Of a DNA stretch of 36,123 bases, positions 8,640-17,738 are shown in pieces. Below the pieces are notes generated by a model. That model was given only the letters and a program-made list of their open reading frames with translations. It was not told where the DNA came from and did not search any database. Source of the DNA: a bacterium (GTDB lineage: Bacteria > Electryoneota > Electryoneia > Electryoneales > Electryoneaceae); contig JANQEY010000219.1 in assembly GCA_028278125.1 (NCBI GenBank), positions 1 through 36,123 on the forward strand. The letters run 5' to 3'. Positions within the stretch are counted from its first letter, which is position 1; every line of letters starts with the position of its first letter. The position numbers and the translations under genes are program-made.

Positions 8640-10017
8640 CGAACGACATTTTTACATATATATAAAATTACTACTTCCTGTATTTCTCTTTCTTTCCCTG
8701 CAGGTATCGTATGCCGGTCAGAAGAAGGAACCGCGATTCGAGGAGATGGGGCGTGAAGCTGCCCGTATCCTCGCAGATTTGATCCGTCTCGATACAACCA
8801 ATCCTCCGGGAAACGAATTCCTTGTTGCTGAGTACCTCGGCAATATCCTTGATCGTGAAGGGATTACTTATATACGTACAGCCACGGATGAGGGACGAGA
8901 TAATTTTATTGCCCGTTATCACGGTTCAGGGCAGGAGAAACCGATCCTGCTGTATAGCCACAGCGATGTTGTACCGGCCGATGTTGGATGGGGAAGCTGG
9001 ACAATGGATCCTTTTGCCGGGGAGGTTAAAGATGGAGTGCTTTACGGCAGAGGAGCTATCGATGCCAAAGGGTTGATAGTTTCGCACCTTGCCGCATTAA
9101 TCCTGCTGAAAAGAAACAATATTCCCCTCGACCGCGACGTTATTTTTCTCGTTGCAGCGGCTGAAGAAACAGGCGGTGGACCCGGGGTGGCCTGGCTACT
9201 CGAAGAAAGACCGGACCTGATTGACGCATCTGTCGCACTTGGTGAAGGCGGAAGGGTCTGGACAGATGGAAATACTATTCAAAGCCTCTGGCTGCAGGCT
9301 GCGGAAAAATCCGCCCATAATCTTAAAGTTACTGCGATTGGCGAAGCCGGTCATGCGGCAATTCCAAGCCGGAAGAATGCTATTGAGAAATTGTCACGGG
9401 TTTTGACAAGGATAAACCAGTACCGGTTTGAACAAAATTTTAACCCGGTTTCGGAAACATTTATTTCGATAATGCAACCGGTTGATTCACGTATTCAGCC
9501 CGGGAAACCTCGGTATGAGGCAATTACCCGCAATACCTTTGCAGTGACTTTGGTCGAGGGCGGAATTAAGACCAATGTCGTACCACCATTCGCATCAGCA
9601 AACCTGAACCTGAGACTGTTACCCGGTGAAAATCTTGAACAAGCGACTCGTGTTCTTGAAGAGGTTGCCGCCGAGGAGGGTGTAACAGTACGTCATAAAG
9701 CAGGTGTTCAGGGTGGTGGAAGTATTATAGACTTTGATACACCTTTTTTTAATACGGTTTCAGAAGCGGCAGAAAAAACATGGCCTGGTATTGTTGTCGC
9801 TCCATATATTTCGCCGGGTACATCAGACGCGACAAAACTGCGCCGGGCTGGTATCCAGGCTTACGGTGTGATGCCTTTTCCCTTGACCCCTGAAGAGAAT
9901 TCATCTGTCCATGGTGCGGACGAACGAATAAGATTGGACGCACTCACTGATGGTATTCGTTTTATCTACAGGATTTTAGTATCTTGGGCTGAAGTAGAAA
10001 ACGGTAATTCGAACTAA
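8629..10017 (+). CDS. Secreted M20-family metallopeptidase
   Basis: This 462-residue exopeptidase/deacetylase-type hydrolase has a hydrophobic N-terminal signal ('LLLPVFLFLSLQVSYAG'). Metal and catalytic residues of the M20 fold are visible: His111 and Asp113 in 'LYSHSDVVPAD', Asp145 in 'GRGAIDAKG', the Glu pair 179-180 in 'AAAEETGGGPG', and a late His in 'NSSVHGADERI'. 'SGTSDATKLR'-like sequence ('SPGTSDATKLRRAG') agrees. The family cleaves N-acyl amino acids or dipeptides with two zinc ions; the substrate is unknown (closest in style to carboxypeptidase PM20D1/ArgE-DapE-like enzymes). The start is a TTG at 8629 overlapping the previous stop; no ATG or GTG lies before the signal peptide, so TTG with translational coupling is the best choice. 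Confidence 0.9.
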   Translation: MNNNERHFYIYIKLLLPVFLFLSLQVSYAGQKKEPRFEEMGREAARILADLIRLDTTNPPGNEFLVAEYLGNILDREGITYIRTATDEGRDNFIARYHGSGQEKPILLYSHSDVVPADVGWGSWTMDPFAGEVKDGVLYGRGAIDAKGLIVSHLAALILLKRNNIPLDRDVIFLVAAAEETGGGPGVAWLLEERPDLIDASVALGEGGRVWTDGNTIQSLWLQAAEKSAHNLKVTAIGEAGHAAIPSRKNAIEKLSRVLTRINQYRFEQNFNPVSETFISIMQPVDSRIQPGKPRYEAITRNTFAVTLVEGGIKTNVVPPFASANLNLRLLPGENLEQATRVLEEVAAEEGVTVRHKAGVQGGGSIIDFDTPFFNTVSEAAEKTWPGIVVAPYISPGTSDATKLRRAGIQAYGVMPFPLTPEENSSVHGADERIRLDALTDGIRFIYRILVSWAEVENGNSN

Positions 10018-10051
10018 GATTCAGCTGATTAATTAAAGATAAAAACGAAAT

Positions 10052-12643
10052 ATGATACTTCTTCGGAAAATCAGATCCGAAGTTTTAAATTTACCTGCCG
10101 CATGCCTTATGGGGAAGTCCCAGCAATTCCCCCGGTTTGTCAGCTTGTTCATTTTATTGTTTTTAATCCTGTTAGTCTGTAATTATCCATCTTCAGCAGT
10201 TGAAACAGGTAAAAAACAGGCTCTATCAATTCCTTTATCTTCTCTCGATTCCAGCAATAACACCGCAGCTAACAATACCGATAGTGATTTAATACCGGGC
10301 ACAAGATATGCACATGTACCGAAAGGTTTTTTACCTGAACTGGAATACGATCGTCCCGATCTAGGGATTGCCCTCTCCGGGGGAGGTGCAAGAGGATTGG
10401 CGGCAATCGGATTCCTTGAGGTTCTCGAAGAAGAAAATATCCCGGTTGATTTGATGGTTGGGACGTCAATTGGTGCAGTAGTAGCTGGTTTATATTCTAT
10501 GGGATACAATCCTGCCCAGATGGAAAAAATATCCCGTAAACTGGACTGGAGTACACTTTTTTCCGATGCCCCTCACAGGAGGAACCTGTTCCTTGCGCAG
10601 AAAGAATATGCCAACCAGGAACTTCTGACACTCCGCTTTAAAGGGTTGCAGCCCTATATACCCGATGCGATTTTTACCGGGGAAACACTTTTCCTGAAAA
10701 TTCTCCAACTATCGATGGATGCACCTTTTGGGGGTGCGTGTGGATCGTTCAACCAATTGAAAATCCCGATTGGGATAATCGCAACTGACCTGGCAACCGG
10801 TCGCAGGGTTATTATGGACACCGGTGATATGCCGATGGCTATCAGGGCGTCGATGGCAATTCCTATCGTATTCAGGCCATTGCGGTATAAGGGAAAACTG
10901 CTTGTTGATGGCGGTTCAGTCGAAAATATTCCTGTTCACGCGACGTTTGAACAGGGTGCTGATCTCGTTATCGCATATGATTGTTCCAGCCCGGCTGTAC
11001 CAAATCTGAACCCGGACAGTCCATGGGAGATTGCCAACCAGGTTACCACCCTGATGACAGTGGATAATGATTCAATCGCCAGGGCGAGAGCTGACCTGGT
11101 TATAAAACCTGATTTAGGGGGTTTTACACAAACCGATTTTGATGATGTTAAGGAGATAATCGAGATCGGGAGAAATTCTGCAAGAAACCACCTCCCGGAA
11201 TTACTCGAGCTAATCGAACCTGACCTGAGTCAGCCGAAGGTAACTGTCCAGCTCGATGAAATTGTGATCGGTGCCCTGCCGTCTTCATTAAGGGAAGAAG
11301 CATTAAAAAGATCAAAACTTACTACTGGTCTTTCGGATACCAGGACAATTAATCGTGGCTTGGAGAGTATTCTGAAATATTTGCGTGAACTTGGGTTCAG
11401 CGCGGCATGTCTTAACGCAAAAATAGATGAAGACAACGTCCTGGTTATTGCGGTTGAACCGGGTATCGTACGGGATATCAGGATTGAAGGTGTCCCCTCC
11501 AGACGCCAGGGTCTTGCAATGCGTGATGTAGAGGTTAAAAGGGGGCAGCCACTTCGATCAAAGGATCTTCTGAAAAGTCTAACAAAATTACATGCAACCG
11601 GAAGATATACAGTTGCCTACTCATATCTTGAACATAATTCTGAAGGCGGTATAACGGTTGTTTTCCTGCTTGAGGAAGCGCCTTTTCCGAAACTTGGTAT
11701 CGGACTAGGCTTTGATTCCGACCGCCAGGCCAGGTATTTCGCTAACCTTGTTACCGGAAGCGCTCTATTAAGACAGGGTGAAGAGATCACTCTTCGCGGA
11801 ATTTACGGTATTCGGGACGAAAAGTATGGGATGTCCATACGAATGGATCGCCTTGCGAAGACATACCTCGGATGGGAAATCGGAGGCTGGTATGCTAAAC
11901 GTGAACAAGACATGTTTGATTTCCAGGGTGAAGTACTGGATGTTTTTGAAGTACTTAACCTCAATGGGTATGTGACAACAGTCTTTAACCTCTCAACCTG
12001 GGGTAAATTATCCGCCGGGATAAAGTCCGAAAGAGTTCAGCAGGATTATGAAAACCATTCCTGGTCAACAATGATCCTCAACAGTTTTACATTGCGTGCA
12101 AATCTCGATACCGAGGATCGTAAACCATTCCCGAGGTCCGGGGCAAAAGTTGGGATTGCTTATGACAGTTACATCACCCAACTGGGCAGCGAACGTTCAT
12201 TTAACAAGCTGGATATTGACGCTGAGGCGGTGATACCTGTTTTTCATAGAAACGTCGCAAGAATTGCCGGACGCAGTAGTGTATCTGACCTCACAACTCC
12301 CATGACCCACAGGTTCCGTGTTGGCGGGATAACCGACTTTCCCGCTCTCAAACCCGACCGGTTCGTAGCTTTAAGAAGAGTTTCGGGAACCTTTGAATGG
12401 CGTTATGACCTCATAAGCAGGTATGTTGCTGATGCTTACCTGCTGGCACGTTATGATCTTACCGCATTCAGCGACGCAGAAAGCTGGCGTCCGAAGAGTG
12501 AGGAATTTATCCACTCTTACGCTGGTGGATTTGCCCTCGATACATTCCTGGGACCCATGGAAATATGGTACGCATGGTCGCCGGAATCCGATACATCCCC
12601 CCAAACCGATAGGCTGACCGTTAACCTTGGTTTCAGATTTTAA
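10052..12643 (+). CDS. Patatin-like phospholipase fused to POTRA and Omp85-type barrel
   Basis: Residues about 100-310 are a patatin domain: oxyanion-hole motif GGGARG (110-115), nucleophile Ser139 in GTSIG, and catalytic Asp286 in 'LLVDGGSVENIPV'. Residues about 395-535 look like POTRA-type modules ('VRDIRIEGVPSRRQ...VKRGQPLRSKDL...LHATGRY'). The remainder, about 545-863, is a bacterial surface antigen/Omp85 beta-barrel ending 'RLTVNLGFRF' with the terminal Phe expected for outer-membrane insertion. This is the architecture of PlpD-like type Vd secreted lipases and of 'patatin/BamA-TamA' proteins in FCB bacteria. An N-terminal signal precedes it. The ATG at 10052 gives a 30-residue pre-extension; an ATG at 10109 gives a more normal signal peptide; neither has a clear ribosome site. 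Confidence 0.9.
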   Translation: MILLRKIRSEVLNLPAACLMGKSQQFPRFVSLFILLFLILLVCNYPSSAVETGKKQALSIPLSSLDSSNNTAANNTDSDLIPGTRYAHVPKGFLPELEYDRPDLGIALSGGGARGLAAIGFLEVLEEENIPVDLMVGTSIGAVVAGLYSMGYNPAQMEKISRKLDWSTLFSDAPHRRNLFLAQKEYANQELLTLRFKGLQPYIPDAIFTGETLFLKILQLSMDAPFGGACGSFNQLKIPIGIIATDLATGRRVIMDTGDMPMAIRASMAIPIVFRPLRYKGKLLVDGGSVENIPVHATFEQGADLVIAYDCSSPAVPNLNPDSPWEIANQVTTLMTVDNDSIARARADLVIKPDLGGFTQTDFDDVKEIIEIGRNSARNHLPELLELIEPDLSQPKVTVQLDEIVIGALPSSLREEALKRSKLTTGLSDTRTINRGLESILKYLRELGFSAACLNAKIDEDNVLVIAVEPGIVRDIRIEGVPSRRQGLAMRDVEVKRGQPLRSKDLLKSLTKLHATGRYTVAYSYLEHNSEGGITVVFLLEEAPFPKLGIGLGFDSDRQARYFANLVTGSALLRQGEEITLRGIYGIRDEKYGMSIRMDRLAKTYLGWEIGGWYAKREQDMFDFQGEVLDVFEVLNLNGYVTTVFNLSTWGKLSAGIKSERVQQDYENHSWSTMILNSFTLRANLDTEDRKPFPRSGAKVGIAYDSYITQLGSERSFNKLDIDAEAVIPVFHRNVARIAGRSSVSDLTTPMTHRFRVGGITDFPALKPDRFVALRRVSGTFEWRYDLISRYVADAYLLARYDLTAFSDAESWRPKSEEFIHSYAGGFALDTFLGPMEIWYAWSPESDTSPQTDRLTVNLGFRF

Positions 12644-12854
12644 CCTGATTAAGCCTCATATCCGCACAATCGCTTTTAATTAAGTTGAATAATCACTTTA
12701 ACTTTGAGGCGGAAAGGAATTCCTGCTGAAGGAAGACTCTGCCCTTGGAATTTTGATACTATCCCCTAAAACCTTTAGAATTAAGCACTGAAATTCAGGC
12801 ATATCGCTTGCCTTATAGTTATCCAAAGCAAGGATAATTCAGCCGGGGAAGAAT

Positions 12855-13235
12855 ATGAAGTTTACATCTTACTCCAGTCGTTTACAGGGCAAAACGGCGT
12901 ACATATTTGGGGGACAGGCACTCGATGTTGATACAGAAGGTGGCCTTGAAGTAGTCATGAATCGTTTTATCGATCAGGGGGCACGAAGGATTGTCTTAAC
13001 CATGAGAGGCATGAAATTTCTCCATTCAACATTATTTGCATCCCTCCTGGCAATTCAAACAAGATTGGATAACCTTGGCGGTGATCTTGTTCTCGCTGAG
13101 GTTCCATGGTTTGCGAAGATGACGCTGGAGGATATAGGCGTTCTTCACAGGTTTGCGATTGTCCCCGATGAACTTACTGTCAGTCGGGCTGAAGCTATTT
13201 CGGTTAACCTGGATACGCTGGTAATACCGGGTTAA
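12855..13235 (+). CDS. STAS-domain protein (anti-sigma-factor antagonist-like)
   Basis: The 126-residue protein starts at an ATG with GGGGA 6 bases upstream. It follows the STAS pattern: an N-terminal strand 'GKTAYIFGGQALDVDTEG', the helix with the potential phospho-serine (Ser58 in 'KFLHSTLFASLLAIQTRL'), then 'LGGDLVLAEVPWFAKMTLEDIGVLHRFAIVPDE'. STAS proteins such as SpoIIAA are switched by serine kinases and release partner sigma factors, or regulate transport and lipid-asymmetry systems. No anti-sigma kinase or phosphatase is near it, so its partner is unknown. It stands alone between the patatin gene and a secreted protein gene; an intrinsic-terminator-like hairpin follows 100 bases downstream. 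Confidence 0.82.
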   Translation: MKFTSYSSRLQGKTAYIFGGQALDVDTEGGLEVVMNRFIDQGARRIVLTMRGMKFLHSTLFASLLAIQTRLDNLGGDLVLAEVPWFAKMTLEDIGVLHRFAIVPDELTVSRAEAISVNLDTLVIPG

Positions 13236-13300
13236 TATCAGAAGAATTTTATGATAGTAACCTTCTCTTAAAATTATCCTTATATTTGCTATTTATGTAA

Positions 13301-13331
13301 TTGTCTCTCATATTTGTAGACAAAATATTAT
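13301..13331 (+). promoter_or_regulatory. Possible promoter/operator upstream of the BNR-repeat protein
   Basis: A perfect 6-bp inverted repeat TTGTCT (13301-13306) / AGACAA (13318-13323), 11 bases apart, lies directly before a -10-like TATTAT (13326-13331). TTGTCT could also act as a weak -35 with a 19-base spacer. The gene starts 80 bases downstream, beyond the hairpin at 13335. Confidence 0.3.
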
Positions 13332-13334
13332 AAA

Positions 13335-13370
13335 CGTTCTTCAATATTGATTGGAGAACGATTTTTTATT
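13335..13370 (+). terminator. Intrinsic terminator-like hairpin
   Basis: The 11-bp stem is formed by 13335-13345 and 13350-13360 (one G-T pair) with a 4-base loop (ATTG), followed by ATTTTTTATT. It lies 100 bases after the STAS stop and 40 bases before the next ATG. It should end transcription from the STAS gene, but if the next gene's promoter is upstream of it, it would be a leader attenuator. Confidence 0.7.
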
Positions 13371-13410
13371 ATGCTTTTTTAGTGGATCATTGACGTGAAA
13401 GGAGCCGAAA

Positions 13411-15729
13411 ATGAGTAAATTATCTGCTGCGTTTACGGTTGTATCATTTTTACTTCTGTTTACTCTTTGTTCTCTTCATGCCTCATGGAACCACGAGAAC
13501 GTAGGATATCCCACTGCCTCAAGCTTTGTTTGTGACTCTTCCGGTACAAAGATGTATTTTGCCAGTAACAGGTCGGGTTTATGGATAAGTGAAAATGGTG
13601 GAGAAACCTGGATACCTGCAAACGATCGTGTTTTTACTGATAGCACTTACACAATAAGAGAATTACAGGTACTGGATTCACGAGCAGACACTGTATTCTT
13701 GTACGATGGTAATTCTGATGTTCACGTTACCTTCGATGGTGGTGAAAGCTGGAACATGATTGAAGCTCCGGGATCTCGTTTTTTAGTAGACTACAATAAT
13801 CATGATAACTGGTTCTCAGCTTCCTGGGGCGGTTTTTTTGTATCAAATGATGGTGGGGAGTCGTGGGGGGAGAACTTATATCCTCATGGATTCAGAGGGA
13901 CTCCAAACTGTCTGAAGCAGGATGATCTTCACGATAGTACTATCTGGGCTACCTCGAGATATGGTAGCTTTCATCCAGGAGCGGATACCCTGGATCTGGA
14001 AGGAATTTCCCGTAGTGATAACCTGGGACAAAACTGGTATTCGTACGATTTAGAAGATTTGCTGGGTATAGAGGTAGCGGAAGTTGCCGATATTAACAGG
14101 CTGTCGAATGGAGATTTAATATCAGCATTAAATTCAATAAATCCTGATGAACTATGGGAAAATTGTGTTATTCTGTCAGATGATGACGGATTAACATGGT
14201 TCAGTTCAAGCCAGGGGATTCCCCAGTATTTTCATGCTGAGAGAGTCGTCGAGGATACCGAAATACCCGGGAGACTATATCTTATCGGATTAAGCTATAT
14301 AGGTGGTTTTGGTGTTCTTTTCTCCGAGGATTTTGGAAGAACCTGGCAACGGATGCTTAATGGATTACCTGAAAACAGATTCTATGTGCTAGATATATCA
14401 CAAAATATATGGAATAATAACATTTATGTCAGTGCTGCCGCATACGGAATTTACTGTTCTGAAAATAATGGAGAGTTTTGGTATCAGATACCTTCAATGC
14501 CGCCCGTAGGTAGTGAAGGAGATCTGACAATATTGCCAGGTGCATTAAGTTATGCCAATGACTATACGAGAATACCATGGTTGAATGAACAACCATTTGA
14601 AGAGTGGGAACCAGTAAATACTCCTCATTTTGTAGATACACTTTGCACATTTACCAATGTCTTCAATGTCGCCAGTGATACACTCTGCCTCGTAGTAAAT
14701 AAGAGAAGTTTTTATGATCCTTCATACGCTGAAAGTTTTATCGCCAGGTCATACAACCGGGGACAAACCTGGAACCTGGATGAACCTCTTGATGCAGCGT
14801 TGGGTAATTCCATAGACATTTATATCGGGAATGATATTACCAGGATAATGTCGGTTAGCAGTGACTATACAGATCCACAGGTTGCAATTTCCGAAGATAA
14901 TGGTGAAAACTGGATATTCTCATCAGTTCCGGAAGGTTATCATATTCATGATTTCACACAAAATGAATCGTCACTGTTCTTCAGCGACAATGATATGGTC
15001 TTCCGGAGTACTGACCTAGGTGAATCATGGGAATCGCTGGATTTTCAGGTAGACAATGATTATTCAGTGATATTCTCTTTAAAAGGAGTAGGTGACGAAT
15101 TATTTCTCATATATACCTATTATTGTTATAATTGGCGCGATGGCGTGTGGAACAGGGGAGAAGAACAATTTCTTACTCAAAATGAATTCTATAATTGCTA
15201 TAAAATGATGGAGGTTATACCTGAATCAGACACACTGATAATCGTAGGTGCTTATGGAACTGAAAATCTCTGGGTAACATCAGACAGGGGAGATAGCTGG
15301 TTTGAATTAACATTTGAGCTACCCTATCCGGAACAGAATAAAAGTATTTTTGGTCTTTACTATGACCGGTTCAGGCAAAAGTTGTGGGCAAGTACCGGTG
15401 TCGGTTTATGTTATCTTGAACTTGACGAGCTGGATGTCGGTGAACAATCGCTCCAGTTTAAACCGGTGAGTTTTAACCTGGTTTCAGTGTATCCTAATCC
15501 GTTTAATTCTTCATCAAGAATAACTTACTACCTGGAACAACCTTCGAATGTTGAACTTGAACTCTATAACATCGAGGGAAGGTTAGTAAAATCACTCTTC
15601 AGCGGATTTGAACCTGGAGGATACCAGGACTTTATCCTGAATTCAGATGGAATTTCATCAGGGACTTACTTCATCAAACTGCAAACGAGTGAAAAGACAA
15701 TCACAAGAAAGCTTGTGCTGTTAAAATAA
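13411..15729 (+). CDS. Secreted BNR/Asp-box repeat propeller protein with T9SS-type sorting domain
   Basis: The ATG is preceded by a strong AAAGGAG 7 bases upstream. A signal peptide covers residues 1-25 ('LLLFTLCSLHAS'). About eleven Asp-box motifs of the type S-x-D/N-x-G-x-x-W follow, for example 'SENGGETWIP', 'FDGGESWNM', 'SNDGGESWG', 'SEDFGRTWQ', 'STDLGESWE' and 'SDRGDSWFE'; these form sialidase/sortilin-like beta-propellers. Sialidase catalytic Arg/Tyr motifs are not apparent. The last 80 residues, from 'VYPNPFNSSSRITYYL' to 'ITRKLVLLK', are a type A sorting domain for export by a type IX-like system. The gene is AT-richer than the operon upstream. It is monocistronic: a perfect bidirectional terminator follows the stop. 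Likely a surface or secreted binding protein of unknown ligand. Confidence 0.88.
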   Translation: MSKLSAAFTVVSFLLLFTLCSLHASWNHENVGYPTASSFVCDSSGTKMYFASNRSGLWISENGGETWIPANDRVFTDSTYTIRELQVLDSRADTVFLYDGNSDVHVTFDGGESWNMIEAPGSRFLVDYNNHDNWFSASWGGFFVSNDGGESWGENLYPHGFRGTPNCLKQDDLHDSTIWATSRYGSFHPGADTLDLEGISRSDNLGQNWYSYDLEDLLGIEVAEVADINRLSNGDLISALNSINPDELWENCVILSDDDGLTWFSSSQGIPQYFHAERVVEDTEIPGRLYLIGLSYIGGFGVLFSEDFGRTWQRMLNGLPENRFYVLDISQNIWNNNIYVSAAAYGIYCSENNGEFWYQIPSMPPVGSEGDLTILPGALSYANDYTRIPWLNEQPFEEWEPVNTPHFVDTLCTFTNVFNVASDTLCLVVNKRSFYDPSYAESFIARSYNRGQTWNLDEPLDAALGNSIDIYIGNDITRIMSVSSDYTDPQVAISEDNGENWIFSSVPEGYHIHDFTQNESSLFFSDNDMVFRSTDLGESWESLDFQVDNDYSVIFSLKGVGDELFLIYTYYCYNWRDGVWNRGEEQFLTQNEFYNCYKMMEVIPESDTLIIVGAYGTENLWVTSDRGDSWFELTFELPYPEQNKSIFGLYYDRFRQKLWASTGVGLCYLELDELDVGEQSLQFKPVSFNLVSVYPNPFNSSSRITYYLEQPSNVELELYNIEGRLVKSLFSGFEPGGYQDFILNSDGISSGTYFIKLQTSEKTITRKLVLLK

Positions 15730-15761
15730 GCCAGTTTTTACTTGATAAGTTTCTAGAAAAT

Positions 15762-15790
15762 AATAATCCCGGGAAATTCCCGGGATTATT
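15762..15790. terminator. Bidirectional intrinsic terminator
   Basis: A perfect 12-bp palindrome (15762-15773 with 15779-15790, core CCCGGG) and a 5-base loop lie between the convergent stops at 15729 and 15815. On the minus strand the hairpin is followed by T-rich sequence (ATTTTC); on the plus strand the stem ends in ATTATTGTT. It can serve both genes. Confidence 0.88.
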
Positions 15791-15814
15791 GTTAAAACGA
15801 ATATACGTCTTTAT

Positions 15815-17623
15815 CTATTCCAATATTATCGTTCCAATGTAGGTATCATCATCCAGGATCGGAGTGAATATATCGAGATAATTCGCACCGGATGTTACAT
15901 ACAATTTATTATTAAAAACACATGTCTTATGTTCTATTCTTTCAATAGGTAAATCTTCTAAAGAATACCAGTATCCCTCTGAAATATTATATGCTTCAAC
16001 CCTCCTATAGTACGTTCTCGTACCATTATTAGGATTCTCATATTGTCCGCCTATTAAAATGAGATTTCCAGCATAGTAATTAAGAGTACTTTTAGCGCAG
16101 GCGTAGGGCATATTTGCTAATTGAAACCATTGATTCTGATCAAGGTGATAATAATAGAACTCATTTGAATATCTGTTATCATACATCATAAGAAGATTAC
16201 ATCCGCCTGCAACAAACAGTCTTCTCCCAACGAGTTCATATGCATGATAAGCTCTAGCATCGTCATCAGGTAGTTCGTTATTAATTGGTTGCCAGGATTC
16301 GTTTACGGAGTCATATGATTCAATATCGGGTTGATGTAGTCCATCGAATTGATATAGAAATGACTCATCAGAAACTAGAAAATGATATCCTCTAGGCGTT
16401 GGAAGATCCGGAAGGATTGTGGTTTCTTGAGTAGAAAGATCATAAGCAAGAAAATCTGTTCTTGCTTCAAGGTAAATTGAATCTATACCCCCAGTGATAA
16501 ACAATAAACCATTCTGAATAGTGGAGCTATGATGATTAATCTGAAAGGGTAATTCGTTAAGTTCTTCCCACATATCCAGTAATGGATCATAACTCAAAAC
16601 CGAGCTCAGAATCGGTCGAAAAGTAGCTACTCTACCTCCTGTGATAATAAATTTTTGATTTTCATTATCCCAGACCGCTGAACTACTCACACTTGGAATA
16701 GGTATCGGTGATCCCTCGTTCCAGGAAATACGATCGATTTCATGTGTTTGAAAACCTATGTAAAAATCAATCACTCCCGCGGGAGTTTCAAGACTTAAAA
16801 CACAAGTACCTGGATAAAGTGTGGGTAATGAATTAATCCTTAGCTGAACCTCTTCACCATATAGAAGATTTATCACTTCGATATCTAATCCAGCATAATT
16901 CGAAAATATCTCTGGATTCACTAAACCTGATCCATTTATGGTAAAGACTGTTTCCTGGCAGATATGGGTATAACCGGGAGTAACATCAGTAATTTCAGGG
17001 GCTGCTAATTCTAATATCTCCACTGAATAATCTGTATTCCCATTTTCTGTGATGAGCTGAAAATCGTAGGTCCCAGCTTCAAGATCACTTCCGCAGGAAA
17101 TATCTGCATGTAAAGTAGTATTTGTTGAAACGACGTTTGAAATTTCTATACTGGGATCAGTAAATATTAACTCTGCCTCGTGAAGTCGAATTCCTGAGAT
17201 CAGGCAGTTAAGTGTGTATCCGGTATAAAGCTTTTCAGGTCTGAAACTTGTGACAACTGGTGAAAGATCAGGCAGAATTTCAAATGAAAAGGTTGTAGAA
17301 CCTTCAGGTGTTCTAAGTTGAAAATTGATGATAGATGGTTCAGCATCTGAAGAAATACTTAAGAAAACAGTCACCAGTTCCGATTCTGATTCGACAGATA
17401 GTATTGTGATATGTTGTGAGTTGTTTATTATTTCAGCGTCAGAAAGGTATTCACCTGCAATCTGGATTGTTACTTCAGTTCCAGCTATCCCTGAACCTGG
17501 AGTAACTCCTGTGATAATCGGTTCGAGAATTTGTGGTTCTGTACTTTTTTCCTTTTCGGTACAACCAACGAGACAACCAATAAAGAAAATAACAAGAACG
17601 AAATATCGCATTTTCCTATCCAT
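15815..17623 (-). CDS. Lipoprotein with three IPT/TIG domains and a Kelch propeller
   Basis: The start ATG has AGGAA 7-8 bases upstream. A lipobox LVGC (Cys21) follows a short signal. Residues about 35-115, 120-205 and 208-292 are IPT/TIG immunoglobulin-like domains, each opening with a 'I..VTPGSG..GTEVTI.G' pattern ('ITGVTPGSGIAGTEVTIQIAG', 'EITDVTPGYTHICQETVFTING'). Residues about 300-600 hold Kelch repeats with the 'GG...DP..D.W' pattern ('VLSYDPLLDMWEELNELPF', 'LILIGGQYENPNNGTRTYYRRVEAYNISEGYW'). Such proteins are surface-exposed and bind glycans or proteins; no enzyme motif is visible. Like its convergent neighbour it is AT-rich, and the two share secreted beta-propeller architecture. 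An extended -10 promoter lies 75 bases upstream. Confidence 0.87.
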   Translation of the reverse strand: MDRKMRYFVLVIFFIGCLVGCTEKEKSTEPQILEPIITGVTPGSGIAGTEVTIQIAGEYLSDAEIINNSQHITILSVESESELVTVFLSISSDAEPSIINFQLRTPEGSTTFSFEILPDLSPVVTSFRPEKLYTGYTLNCLISGIRLHEAELIFTDPSIEISNVVSTNTTLHADISCGSDLEAGTYDFQLITENGNTDYSVEILELAAPEITDVTPGYTHICQETVFTINGSGLVNPEIFSNYAGLDIEVINLLYGEEVQLRINSLPTLYPGTCVLSLETPAGVIDFYIGFQTHEIDRISWNEGSPIPIPSVSSSAVWDNENQKFIITGGRVATFRPILSSVLSYDPLLDMWEELNELPFQINHHSSTIQNGLLFITGGIDSIYLEARTDFLAYDLSTQETTILPDLPTPRGYHFLVSDESFLYQFDGLHQPDIESYDSVNESWQPINNELPDDDARAYHAYELVGRRLFVAGGCNLLMMYDNRYSNEFYYYHLDQNQWFQLANMPYACAKSTLNYYAGNLILIGGQYENPNNGTRTYYRRVEAYNISEGYWYSLEDLPIERIEHKTCVFNNKLYVTSGANYLDIFTPILDDDTYIGTIILE

Positions 17624-17697
17624 AATCTTTTCCTGTTACACACTACGATCAAATCAGGTTTAGAACGAATCAAGTCAATAACTGTAACATATTTCAG

Positions 17698-17706
17698 ATT
17701 ATAGCA
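17698..17706 (-). promoter_or_regulatory. Extended -10 promoter for the IPT/Kelch lipoprotein gene
   Basis: On the minus strand the sequence reads TGC-TATAAT, a full extended -10 element, 75 bases upstream of the ATG at 17623 and just downstream of the hisC stop. No good -35 is seen, which is usual for this promoter class. Confidence 0.45.
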
Positions 17707-17738
17707 TTACTTCACTGGAACGATGTGCTGTATATTTT

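Noticed and set aside
15730..15744. The 15-base word GCCAGTTTTTACTTG occurs here and again at 35620-35634.
   Set aside because: One shared 15-mer is about what chance allows in 36 kb, and the flanks do not match.
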